Below are positions 1 to 8,110 of a stretch of 15,976 bases of DNA, one piece after another (the stretch's first letter is position 1; each line of letters starts with the position of its first letter). The position numbers and the translations under genes were made by a program. The notes beneath the pieces are model-generated. The model did not search any database. It saw only the letters and a list, made by a program, of their open reading frames with translations, and had not been told where the DNA came from. Origin of the DNA: Hemicentrotus pulcherrimus (taxonomy: Eukaryota > Echinodermata > Echinoidea > Camarodonta > Strongylocentrotidae); NCBI GenBank assembly GCA_003118195.1, contig BEXV01000229.1:252170-268145 (forward strand), written 5' to 3'.

Positions 1-391
1 AGGAGAGTCAATGGGATTTGTGTGTAATTTGGCGGGTGATATAGGTTATACAGTAAACCAATGGACAAATATTTTAGCCCGCTCAGAAAAGTCAATGGCA
101 AAATGCGTGTTAAACTAGTGAGAAATAATGTAGATCCAGTTGAAATTTACATCGCGCATCGCATGTAAGAAAATGCGCACTATGCGCGAACTCCATTGTG
201 ACGTAACAATCACACCCTAGGCAAACTGTTTGCAGTGTATCGAAAATCTGTCAAACACTGGATGAACAGTGCTGGTTTGACAATGTTTTTGCACTTCTAA
301 TGTTAGGAAACCCTGTGTAGCCTACATAATTTAAGAGTATAAGATAGTAAGAGTTTCTTGTTTGCTCTAGATGTCTGATGTGGTTAATAAT
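1..391. other. No gene recognised; minor inverted motif
   Basis: No supported exon is seen. A short imperfect dyad at about 153-188 pairs CGCGCAT near its left end with ATGCGCG at its right end around a small loop. Nothing else stands out. Confidence 0.35.
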
Positions 392-500
392 AGTAATATT
401 GACTGCCTAATTCAGGGCAATACGACTTGTCATATATATCACCCTCACCTTCGGTTCGGGCGATATATGTCGTATTGCCCAGAAGGCAGTAAATATTACT
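392..500. mobile_element. MITE-like foldback hairpin, about 109 bp
   Basis: The left arm, AGTAATATTGACTGCC followed by GGGCAATACGAC, is repeated in inverted orientation at 464-500, where the complement reads AGTAATATTTACTGCC then GGGCAATACGAC. The arms span about 392-432 and 464-500, with ATATATC-type pairing continuing inward to a loop of about 15-20 nt containing ACCTTCGGTTCGGG. There is no coding capacity. The form is that of a tiny non-autonomous DNA transposon or a structured repeat. Target duplication cannot be resolved because the flanks are AT-rich. Confidence 0.65.
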
Positions 501-508
501 TAAATATT

Positions 509-735
509 GACTCCTCAAAATCAATCACGTCAAATTACTCTTAGATGAATACATCAATTATTACTGATTTTTAGATTGTTATATATTTTTGTGACATTGC
601 AATGTACAATTATACGGGACTGACTCATCAAAATCAATCACAATTACAATACCTGTAACAGATGTATAAAGGAAAAATATCAACTATTGCTTTTAGACTT
701 TCACATTGTCAGGTATAGAATATAAAATCACTTGA
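509..735. repeat. Diverged two-copy tandem duplication, about 113-bp period
   Basis: GACTCCTCAAAATCAATCAC at 509 recurs as GACTCATCAAAATCAATCAC at 622. The following ~90 bp align more weakly, sharing ATCAA-TATT blocks and a GACATTG/CACATTG block. This looks like an old tandem duplication next to the hairpin at 392-500. Confidence 0.45.
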
Positions 736-894
736 CATATAAGGTTATACAAAAACAAATTGAAATATGGTACATGCTAATCGTTGTTATTTTAGTTTGT
801 TCTCAGCACTCTTTCATTGTAACTTCCATCTTAATTCAGCTTTGTCATAGTGTGATAGAGGACTTGAGTATATTATCCATTTAACATTTTTGAT

Positions 895-935
895 TTTCTC
901 CTACTGAAATAAAGATGGCTTTTCATAAATAAATA
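895..935 (+). promoter_or_regulatory. Cluster of candidate poly(A) signals
   Basis: Three AATAAA hexamers occur within about 35 bp (GAAATAAAG and the AAATAAATAAATA stretch). They could mark the 3' end of an unseen plus-strand transcript or the tail of a decayed retroelement. No coding exon was linked to them, so this is weak. Confidence 0.3.
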
Positions 936-2038
936 AATATACATAATGATATAGGAGAAAGTTTGGATTTCTGCTTGCAGTTCGAAAAAATACACAACTA
1001 CAAGAAATAATGGTTCTCCGTACTCAAAGAAATGTTATATATACGATTTGTAAAGCGTCGAATACACTAATACACTTGAAATTGAATGGTCAAGACGCAC
1101 ATTAACAAAAAAGACCTTATCAAAGGCTAATAAAACCTTGCAACCATCATGGTATATGCAAAATACAAAAAAATTGAAAATGAAATGTTTGGAATAGGAA
1201 ATTAGTTACAAGTGAACAGGCATTTTCGATCAGCTGTAAAAACAGTATTGAAAAATAAATAATAGTAACATTTACAGAGCGCTCGATACAAATGTAGGAC
1301 CTGAATGCATAAGTGTATAGTATGCGTACAGCGTTCATGGTTCTAAGCGGTTCACAAAATCATTACCCCAACTTTAGCCGGTCAAGCAAACGTTATAAAA
1401 AATTATGAAATTCAGATTTCTTCATACCGGGTTAGCATTTCCTACACCTGGGTGTAAAGAGGCACGTGAAGATGAATGTCTTGCCAGAGGATTTTGTGTA
1501 ATTGCTTTTAAAAAATGCCAATAGGCCCAAGGCCTAAAGCAAACATTAAACATTACATGTATTACATTTCACAATCAGACATGATATTTACATAAATCAA
1601 TCTATATACAAATAAAGAGTGACATAGAATATAACCAGTATATACAGAACATGTAAAAATTGTATAGATCCGAGAGGTAATACTGTTAAGATGAATGCAG
1701 CATTCATTGTATTACAAAACAATGCAATATATCATAAGAACTATACAATATTAACAGCAGCTTCATCAAAATATACGCCAATATATAAGAAAAAACACCT
1801 GATGGCTTGTATGCATAATTGATAACAGTTAAGTACTTGTAAGTGTTTGCATAGTAAACTAGTATTGCACTTATTATGTAACAGATGTTTTGAGGTAGAA
1901 TGGCAAGAAATCAAAAAAGGAAATGTTGGTATTCAATTAAATATTTCATCATTGTGTGTGTAAGATAATATTCTCGCTACCGGCAAATCAATCTCTGGAT
2001 GTTATTGAATAATGTTATTGCATTTCATCTTAAGGATC
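936..2038. other. AT-rich sequence, probably including the 3' UTR of the minus-strand gene
   Basis: No exon is supported. The stop codon of the minus-strand gene is at 2041-2039, so its 3' UTR must extend leftward into this interval. A motif AATAGGCCCAAGGCCTAAAG near 1520 contains an AGGCCT palindrome. No consensus minus-strand AATAAA was found, so the transcript end is undetermined. Confidence 0.35.
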
Positions 2039-2156
2039 CTAAGGTAAGGTAGGTTTACGATCCGTCTTAGCTTGTCGTTCTACAGGACGTAGTTCAAGGC
2101 TCCTATCAACTCTATCACCATCATCATCTTCATCATCATCGTGGTCGCTGTGAAGA
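2039..2156 (-). CDS. Terminal coding exon: acidic C-terminal tail and stop codon
   Basis: A long pyrimidine tract ending CTCTCTCTCAG on the minus strand is a textbook splice acceptor. The exon completes an Arg codon, then encodes 38 residues: LHSDHDDDEDDDGD, then DRSLELRPVERQAKTDRKPT LP in two short stretches, followed by TAG at 2041-2039. The Asp/Glu run comes from a GAT/GAA trinucleotide stretch (CAT repeats on the plus strand). Together the three exons encode an 83-residue tail with a basic segment followed by an acidic one. No known domain is recognised. The 3' UTR should lie to the left of 2039; no clear AATAAA was found for it on this strand. Confidence 0.7.
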
Positions 2157-2792
2157 CTGAGAGAGAAAGGGGAGGAGGCATGGGGAGATTGTGAGATATA
2201 CAAAGATAGGGGGCATATGGAGATTGCGAACGTTTAGAAATGAGAGAGTGAGGGAGAGAGAGAGAAACAAATAACATTGAGATAAAAGTATTTGTGAATT
2301 GGAAACATTTTAAATTTAGAGAGAAAGAGAGCAGGGATTGGAGAGGGGATGAGAGAGGCTTTAAAAGCCAGGTCGAGAGAGGGAAAACTTGGATGTGAAA
2401 ATGGTTCAATACGGCTTTTAATGTGTAAAATGTCTAGATTTTGCTTATTCTACATCCAACCTTAAATCTAAAGGCAACCTCATGATGTTTAATCGTGGCA
2501 TAATTTCATTGAATGCAATTTGAAAGCAATAAAACAGCATCAAGGCAAGACGATAGGGGAGAGTGAAAAGGCGTTTACTCTGTGTTAAATTATAGTCAGT
2601 TAATCCCCTTCTGGCTCAAAACAGACAATCATAAAGGTAGAAGAAATGATGAAAAACATCAATAGAGAGAGATGAAGGGAGAAAGGGGGAGAGCGAGAGA
2701 GGGGATGAGAGAGTGAGAGAGAGTAAGAGAGAGGGTCAGGATAGGAGAAAGAAATGGGGGCATATAGGATGAGAAAGAGTTATGTTACTCAC
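2157..2792 (-). other. Intron with extreme polypyrimidine content on the transcribed strand
   Basis: The plus strand carries GA-rich blocks at about 2156-2375 and 2665-2765, broken by an ordinary stretch at about 2400-2640. On the minus strand, taken as the sense strand of this gene, these are CT-rich tracts. The leftmost block merges into the acceptor of the terminal exon. The open frame seen here on the minus strand (about 2080-2409) is a by-product of the low-complexity CT sequence, apart from the exon itself. Confidence 0.6.
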
Positions 2793-2826
2793 CGATGTTC
2801 AGGAATTCGTTCACTCTCAACAGGAG
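2793..2826 (-). CDS. 34-nt microexon-sized coding exon of the same minus-strand gene
   Basis: This short exon lies between an acceptor TTTTTAATGCAG and a very strong donor ATCG|GTGAGTAA on the minus strand. It starts with the last two bases of an Ala codon, encodes PVESERIPEH, and ends with two bases of an Arg codon completed by the first base of the next exon. Both junction phases agree with the neighbours at 3432-3532 and 2039-2156. The sequence is hydrophilic, as expected in a flexible cytosolic tail. Its length, not a multiple of three, means that skipping it would shift the frame of the C-terminus. Confidence 0.68.
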
Positions 2827-3431
2827 CTGCATTAAAAATGAGCGAAACAAAATTGCCATTGGTATGATCATGGAGATAAAAGATCTCCATGGTATGATAT
2901 CGAGTTGTAAATAACTTCACATGGTGAATATAAAAATGAAATATAGTAACGCTTCAAAAAGTTCATAATAAAAATGTGTATTTGAAAAGTACTTGATAAT
3001 TGTATACCGTTAATAAGCAAGTATGATTAGCAATGGTGCTATGTATTTATGTAGACACACTATATATTGCTTCCTTAGGCAGTGTTTAGGGGATTTCTTA
3101 TACTCTATTTAAATATGACCATGATATGATTCCTATTTTGTTAACCCAAAGAAAGATGTGTAACTTATCATCAGGCTTTCATCAGGTCTTACCATCATTT
3201 TCTTCTGTCTTTAATCTTTAATGATATATCAATTGGGCCTATAAAAAGAGAAATAACATGTCATGCCGTTTTTAAAATTATTCCATAAAACAGTCATGTA
3301 CTTCTTTCCTCAGTAATATAATGCGTTTTACATATTTTATGAGACTGTGTATTTTATGTCTCTTTTCACATGCTGCAATATTGAAAGCTTTGTGGTAGTT
3401 TCTTAATTTTATGAGAGTGTGATGTACACAC
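2827..3431 (-). other. Intron with a small perfect-stem hairpin
   Basis: This is the interval between the two coding exons of the minus-strand tail gene. It holds a palindrome at about 2862-2898: CATGGAGAT, a short loop AAAAG, then ATCTCCATG, with weaker pairing outside the stem. The remainder is unremarkable AT-rich sequence; no exon, tRNA or recognisable element was seen. Confidence 0.5.
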
Positions 3432-3532
3432 CTGCACCTCTTCGTGTGGGAAACCCCATTCCACTGGTTGAAGGCATATCAAGTTTCCTTGAAGACCAGT
3501 AGTTCTTTATCATCCTGATATGCTTCTTTTCC
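3432..3532 (-). CDS. Internal coding exon of a minus-strand gene (third from the 3' end)
   Basis: This 101-nt exon was found by splice logic. On the minus strand an acceptor CTTACTTCAG is followed by one base completing a codon, 33 open codons (including KKHIRMIKNYWSSRKLDMPS) and a final G, then a donor GCAG|GTGTGTAC. The trailing G joins the CT that starts the next exon to make an Ala codon, and the frame stays open through two more exons to a stop. The residues are basic with no recognised domain. It needs an upstream exon ending in phase 2. Read instead in phase 0 it would give a 17-residue terminus ending in a stop; the consistency over three exons favours the reading given. Confidence 0.65.
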
Positions 3533-3626
3533 CTGAAGTAAGGACTCTGACATGTCAACCGTATACATAGAGTTTAGAGAACAAGGGACATAAATAAAAT
3601 GAGATTAGCATTTCATTTTTTTTTAA

Positions 3627-3637
3627 GGGGGGGGGGG
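3627..3637. repeat. Homopolymer run G11 after a T tract
   Basis: A run of T residues (about 3616-3624) is followed by AA and eleven G residues. It is either a slippage-prone locus or a spot of uncertain base count. Confidence 0.6.
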
Positions 3638-3697
3638 ATAATTAAGAAAAACAAGATTTATGTCCTTCTTCCTGTTTCGTGTGTGAAAGCAAATAAA

Positions 3698-4320
3698 GCC
3701 CCCATCACACCAACCTAGTTCTGACTACGTTCTTGAAATGTTGCTCAACAGACTAAAACTGTGTGCGAACTGTGTTTAACGTAATAGCAACTGTTTACAA
3801 TCTGTTTAAGGACTTCATTGACGGGCTCGCGGACTGGACTAATGTCTATACCGGTAATACGATCAATAGTTCTTTCATTAACAAAAAAAGGTCCAACTCG
3901 TCTGTTCCCTTCCACAGTCAGTTCATATTGAGTTCAGATCGGGTAAATTTGACATTTCCAAGCAGTCCAAACCATTTTAGTTCGGAACTTGTTCTACCTA
4001 GTTTATACCAACCACCCAGTTCAGATCAGAGACAGTTCAACTCGTCCTCATTTCGTTCTTAGTGCGTTCGAACGCGCTCCTATATCGTGCATGTACAATC
4101 CCGCCCTGGTTCGAGGCTACAAAGCCCAGCAGCGCGTTCTTGCTAATTGATGCTCGACCACATCAAGTTGTAACACGTTCCTAGTAGGTTCGAAGTACGG
4201 CAATTCCGTTTGTAGTACGTCAATTATGTTAGTATAGTAGGTCCATCTTGTTTCAAATACGTTGTCATTTCGTCTAATTGCATTTTGAACTGTTCTTTTC
4301 CACAGGTACTGGTTTAGCCT
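3698..4320. repeat. GTTC-rich region of unknown nature
   Basis: By eye about 17 GTTC tetramers occur on the plus strand in about 620 bp, far above the two or three expected by chance. Several are 10 bp apart (3718/3728, 3980/3990, 4178/4188). The left edge, GCCCCCATCACACCAACCTA, resembles the G/C-rich ends of some short DNA transposons, but no inverted partner was found. A 99-codon plus-strand open frame at 3763-4062 lies within it and shows no recognisable domain; it is not called as a gene. Confidence 0.4.
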
Positions 4321-4329
4321 ATAATGTAC

Positions 4330-4590
4330 GCGAGTGGACCATATGGTACGTCCCCTTGTCTAAGAAGAGGTTTGCGTTCAGATAGCAAGGATGGTTGTTT
4401 ACTATGTTGTCCCTCCTTGTTGTAAAGTCAACCATTTGTTGGAGTTGCAACTTTAGACCGGAGCATATGAAAGAAACGCCCACTTAGCTGAGAATGGGTC
4501 CATGCACTGTCTGATGATAACGTTTCCCAGTTGATCCCTGATATGTTTAGATCCCCACCTATCCATATCACAGAGTTCTTGTGTTGCTGT
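4330..4590 (-). pseudogene. LINE endonuclease (APE type) fragment, C-terminal half
   Basis: Read on the minus strand this encodes NSVIWIGGDLNISGINWETL, matching the GGDFN catalytic-loop block of apurinic-like endonucleases of CR1/L2/Jockey-type LINEs. After a stop and a +1 shift it continues with MVDFTTRRDNIVN, the usual downstream block (VDFPTRGDNILD in the family). The GDFN Phe is replaced by Leu. This domain would nick target DNA for retrotransposition; here it is dead through a frameshift and stop. It is the downstream part of the fragment at 4947-5200. Confidence 0.7.
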
Positions 4591-4946
4591 TAAATACCGG
4601 TATTGGAAACGCCCCAATTTCAAAAAATGAAATGGAAGCTCTCATTACCAATCATGTGAAAGAATATGTTTTGACTAATACATGATGATAAAAAAATTGC
4701 CAGGAAACCGCCTACTAATTCATATATTTGGAAAATTAGTTTCTCTCATGGTCTGTGAGAGATATAGGGTAGTCCCATAAACATCTTTCTGTGTATAGTG
4801 CTTGTAACTTTAATTAGAATTGGCCAAATTTCTTATCATTTTGATGATTCCAGAACCTTTCAGATGCTAGATGATCAACCTTTTCTGATCGATTCCACAA
4901 CGTTTCTTTCACAATGCAATCGCATGACCATAACTGGTCTTTACCT

Positions 4947-5200
4947 TTAAGTGCTCTCAACTAAATAGCAAAGTGATTCGAAGTAGTCAGCATCACTATA
5001 AGGGGACGGTACAGGGTGTCGCAAGTTTTGTCGGTCTTTTCTGATACCATTACATCCGTCTGGAAATATGTCAGAACTATGCACATCTGTATTCAACCAC
5101 TTTGTTCGTTCCAATGATAATATCTGGGTTGATGGATCCAATGAGAGCTTCAAGTTCCTTTTTAGAAAACGCTGCCTTTTCATTACCTTTGTGATTGCTG
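4947..5200 (-). pseudogene. LINE endonuclease (APE type) fragment, N-terminal half
   Basis: Two minus-strand frames together read as the start of a LINE endonuclease: FSKKELEALIGSINPDIIIG in one frame, then KWLNTDVHSSDIFPDG and IRKDR in another. The frameshift falls where the family has the GTETWLN block, so the catalytic Glu is lost. The spacing to the GGDLN block (about 450 bp) is larger than the ~250 bp normal for the domain, and the sequence at 4590-4947 shows no LINE similarity. An insertion or replacement is inferred there. This is a dead 5'-region relic of an ORF2. Confidence 0.68.
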
Positions 5201-5521
5201 TGTTTGTTTTTAAGCAGATGCCGTGGCAATGGGAGAGTCAAGGGTGGTAGGGCAGACACTGGAGCGACAGGGCGTCAAAGGAGTTTCTTGTTAGTATATT
5301 GGTCGAGTTTTCGAACAGGCTAGAAGAAAGTTAGGGCAATCTGCATTTCACACAGTGCAACCAGACATTGAAATTTCCAAGAGCAGCTAGTGTAAGTAGC
5401 AGTGGACATGTGCATGCAAAGTACATGGATCCACTGTAAGCATTCATCACAGGCATCTGCTACCTGCTTTCACGTAACAGCACTGGCTAGGGTATTTCGG
5501 TGCCCTGGGACCTGGGACCAA
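5201..5521. other. No feature recognised
   Basis: Unremarkable sequence between the LINE relic and the MITE at 5522. No splice-bounded exon could be supported. Confidence 0.3.
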
Positions 5522-5748
5522 ACATTGGGCTCAACCTGGGGGGCCTTTCATGAAAATTAGTCAGTAGCTTGCACCGACTGATATCATTTTCACCGTCAAT
5601 TTAGTCAGCGCTGACTAAATTTGACCAATCATGCTCAGAGGCCTGCAAAATAGTCGGTGACAATAGAATTTTTGGTGAAGATGATATTAGTCGGTGAAAA
5701 CCACCAACTAATTGTTTCATGAAACGCCACCCAGGTTGAGCCCAATGT
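5522..5748. mobile_element. MITE-like foldback element, 227 bp
   Basis: The left end reads ACATTGGGCTCAACCTGGG, then GGCCTTTCATGAAA; the complement of the right end reads ACATTGGGCTCAACCTGGG, then TGGCGTTTCATGAAA. Inside, ATTAGTCAGT-type motifs and CACCGACTGATATCATTTTC pair with the matching segment on the other side, and a palindrome AATTTAGTCAGCGCTGACTA lies near the middle. The whole element can fold into one long imperfect hairpin. It has no coding capacity. Target-site duplications are not obvious. Confidence 0.75.
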
Positions 5749-5881
5749 CTGAAGAATTGGACAGAAGCAACATGCGCTCAGGAACAGAAGAGCCTCGGGT
5801 TTCATCACAGATGGAGGGTAGAAAGCACAAAACTATTGCGGTAACGAAACGTAGGACAGACGGACAACCCCTAAACATAAT

Positions 5882-6030
5882 GGCCCGAATTCACAAAGTA
5901 GGTTTAGATTTAGCCCATGGTTTAAACCATCATTTACATAACCCATGGTTTAAAATAAGCGCAAAATAAGCGCAGCACAGTCAAGAGGTCCAATATTAGA
6001 CGTGCGCGCAAACCTTTGTGAATTCGGGCC
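5882..6030. mobile_element. MITE copy 1, GGCCCGAATTCACAAAG family, 149 bp
   Basis: Terminal inverted repeats GGCCCGAATTCACAAAG and CTTTGTGAATTCGGGCC bound the element and are perfect. Internal blocks CCCATGGTTTAAACCATCAT and CATTTACATAACCCATGG are shared with the neighbouring copy. The right-hand half is shortened relative to copy 2, so its palindrome is incomplete. Confidence 0.8.
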
Positions 6031-6033
6031 ATT

Positions 6034-6240
6034 GGCCCAAATTCACAAAGGAACCCATGGTTTAAACCCTCATTTACATAACCCATGGTTAAAAAAATTA
6101 GCGCAAAATATGCGTACCTTGCCTCGCGCGCACCTAATATTGGACCTCTGACTTGTGTCACACTTATTTTAAACCATGGGTTATATAAATGAGGGTGTAA
6201 ACCATGGGTTAAATCTAAACCTCCTTTGTAAATTTGGGCC
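6034..6240. mobile_element. MITE copy 2, same family, 207 bp, nearly full palindrome
   Basis: The ends are GGCCCAAATTCACAAAGGA and CTCCTTTGTAAATTTGGGCC. Both arms contain ACCCATGGTTTAAACCCTCA-type and CATTTACATAACCCATGG-type blocks in inverted orientation. It lies three bases (ATT) from copy 1 in tandem. It is non-coding and typical of non-autonomous DNA transposons. Confidence 0.8.
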
Positions 6241-6863
6241 TAAGCCTTTATATCACCATTTGTGGCGCGGAAGAATAAAACTTGCATACTTCAAGTATTT
6301 CGTGTTTTTTTTTCCTCCTTTGTTTTTACCAACACTATTCATTAATGTAAGGTTTCCATCCAAACTCGTAACATTAATAACAATCTCTCTCTCTCTCTTC
6401 ACCCTCTACTCTCCAAGCTAACCCCGCACGTCATCAAACCAATGATTTGATAAAATGAAAAGACTCAATGTCAAGAAATATAAAGTGAGAAAAGGATACC
6501 AAAGGCTAGTTGGGAAATTGTAATTTCTTCATAAATGTATAAATACCAGTATGTAATTCATGAAATATGTTCAGTTCACATGCCTATGTAATTATATGTA
6601 TAATTCGATAATTCCTGAAGTATAGTTACATATTTTAAAAAATGTAAATGGTTTATAGACCCAACGTTTTTTCCTCTTGCCCGATTTCATTTTTTTTTTT
6701 TTTTTAAATCTATAAATGGACGAGTCTGGCTTTCAAAACCTTCACACAAAATACTTTACTTTGTTAGTTTCTACTGTACGAAAAATTGATGGTAAGTAGA
6801 AAAAGTACTTCTACATCCAGGCTTGTTTATCCTGCCTGAGCACTGATCAACTTTTCTTATTAC
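6241..6863. other. AT-rich intronic or intergenic sequence with simple repeats
   Basis: It contains a short CT repeat near 6385-6400 and T-rich homopolymers at about 6307 and 6690-6708. No exon was identified on either strand; the expected next exon downstream of LRR exon 4 is not evident here. Confidence 0.4.
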
Positions 6864-7040
6864 CTGTGAGGATGCAGCTAGGGAACCAAGTTCAATGAAG
6901 AAAACATCATGGAAGGTATAATGACCCACGTTGTACGTTAAGTTTGTAAGGCAGGGTAGACAGCAGAGAAACTTGGCAAGCTGTTTGAATTCCGAGTGAG
7001 GAACTGCATAATAAAACCCGCCCCAGTTGACGGTTTGGAT
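6864..7040 (-). CDS. NLR-type leucine-rich-repeat exon, 177 bp (LRR exon 4 of 4)
   Basis: This internal exon encodes 59 residues: IQTVNWGGFYYAV, then LAKFLCCLPCLTNLTYN and FHDVFFIELGSLAASSQ. The pattern is the same as in the other three exons, but the sequence is clearly more diverged, so it is not part of the recent duplication. The minus-strand acceptor ends AAACAG and the donor is CAG|GTAATA; both boundaries are phase 0. The frame happens to stay open upstream of the acceptor to about 7124, but the IQ start aligns with the acceptor of the sister exons, so the exon boundary is preferred. A terminal exon for this gene is not identified directly to its left. Confidence 0.78.
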
Positions 7041-7419
7041 CTGTTTGTATAAACAATCAATTGGCATCAATTCTCTCAAAAGCATATTGTGCTGCAATAT
7101 GTGCGCTTGGTGCATTATCGTCAAGCCTTATGGGATTTTACAAATTGACATGTAGCATACAAATATCACATGTATGCATCACTGATCATGAAATCACAAG
7201 AATTATGTTGTGATTTTCCAGTTTAATTTAAGGTGGATAAACAGCACCAGATAGCCGCAAAGGTAAGTACACAATTGAATGAAAATAATATGTGGACAAT
7301 TTTGGCTCATACTGTTAACTTATCAACGTTTCTTATGTTTGTCAAACAATTCCTAAGTACAAATGGAGTGTCGTACTTATATATATACTTAATATAGTAA
7401 AACATTAGTTTATCTCATA
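7041..7419. other. Intron, nothing recognised
   Basis: AT-rich sequence upstream (minus sense) of LRR exon 4. No element or exon was identified. Confidence 0.35.
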
Positions 7420-7880
7420 AAAGTCTGAAATCGTATTCACAGCTCACTTTGATTTGCCACATGGCATCGAGGTTTGGGGTAGTACTTATAAATCACACTT
7501 GAATTGTATATGTTATACCCAAAAGATACGTGCTATAACTTTCAAGCCACATCGTTCTCATGCTAATGTTTCATGACTTCAAATCGTTGAATGTTTTTAA
7601 ATTGCATAAACTATCTATTTGTTTTTTTGTGTTTGATTTGATAAATGAACAATTACCTCATTCATTAAAACATTATTGCAGTATGATACACCATAAATAT
7701 TCCACAAGACACAAGACGAGTCGACAATTACGTCTTCCTTTATTCAAAACAGACCAAGGAAAGTGTTTCGTTTGTTGGAAGTCATTTTTGGAATATGCTT
7801 TCTTCTGATCTAAGAATTGAGAGATCAAGAACCTCTATTCTAAAAAAAAAAAAAAAACTTACAAAATTACTCTTGGGTGA
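7420..7880 (+). pseudogene. 3' end of a LINE reverse-transcriptase ORF, frameshifted
   Basis: Plus-strand frames together read as the C-terminal region of an APE-type non-LTR retrotransposon ORF2. The blocks are PHGIEVWGSTYKSHLN and IRAITFKPHRSHANV in the first frame, then LMFHDFKSLNVFKLHKL, YSTRHKTSRQLRLPLF in the next, and LSSDLRIERSRTSILKK in a third, closing with TGA at 7878-7880. The order and spacing match the conserved tail of CR1/L2-like LINEs. Frameshifts occur at about 7566 and 7795. The upstream RT domain is absent (5'-truncated copy). Orientation is opposite to the endonuclease relic at 4330-5200, so they are separate insertions. Confidence 0.72.
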
Positions 7881-7898
7881 AAAGCACGTATTATAGCC

Positions 7899-8110
7899 AA
7901 CCCATTCTCTTCAAAAAATAGAATTTCTATTTTAGTCTAAATAGATTGACTGATTTTCATAAAAATGGGTGCTTAAAATGTTGATGATTGTACTCCAATT
8001 ATTTCAATGTTCAAAACTAATTCAACAAAAATCATCGCGAAGTGCGGCAGCTTTATTGTGTTGCCGAAGTTATTGAATTGCAAGTTTGGCTTCTGCCGAA
8101 CCTGCCAGCT
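7899..8110. repeat. Left terminal inverted repeat of the foldback element
   Basis: It aligns with the reverse complement of 9120-9331. The inner part (from GGCAGCTTTATTGT to the first satellite-like GGCTTCTGCCGAACCTGCCA) is nearly identical between arms; the outer part is more diverged. Confidence 0.82.

Noticed and set aside
2080..2409. 109-codon minus-strand frame rich in Ser, Leu and Pro
   Set aside because: It is the pyrimidine-rich intron read in another frame; the real coding exon here uses a different frame and ends at the acceptor at 2157-2158.
3433..3532. Alternative phase-0 reading of the 101-nt exon as a terminal exon joined directly to an LRR exon
   Set aside because: It would give a short tail with a stop, but the phase-2 reading keeps three exons open with matching junctions, which is less likely by chance.
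3763..4062. 99-codon plus-strand open frame
   Set aside because: No domain, no splice context, and it lies in the GTTC-rich repeat-like region.
5712..6421. Open frames across the MITE cluster
   Set aside because: They run through terminal inverted repeats of the MITEs and have no protein signature.
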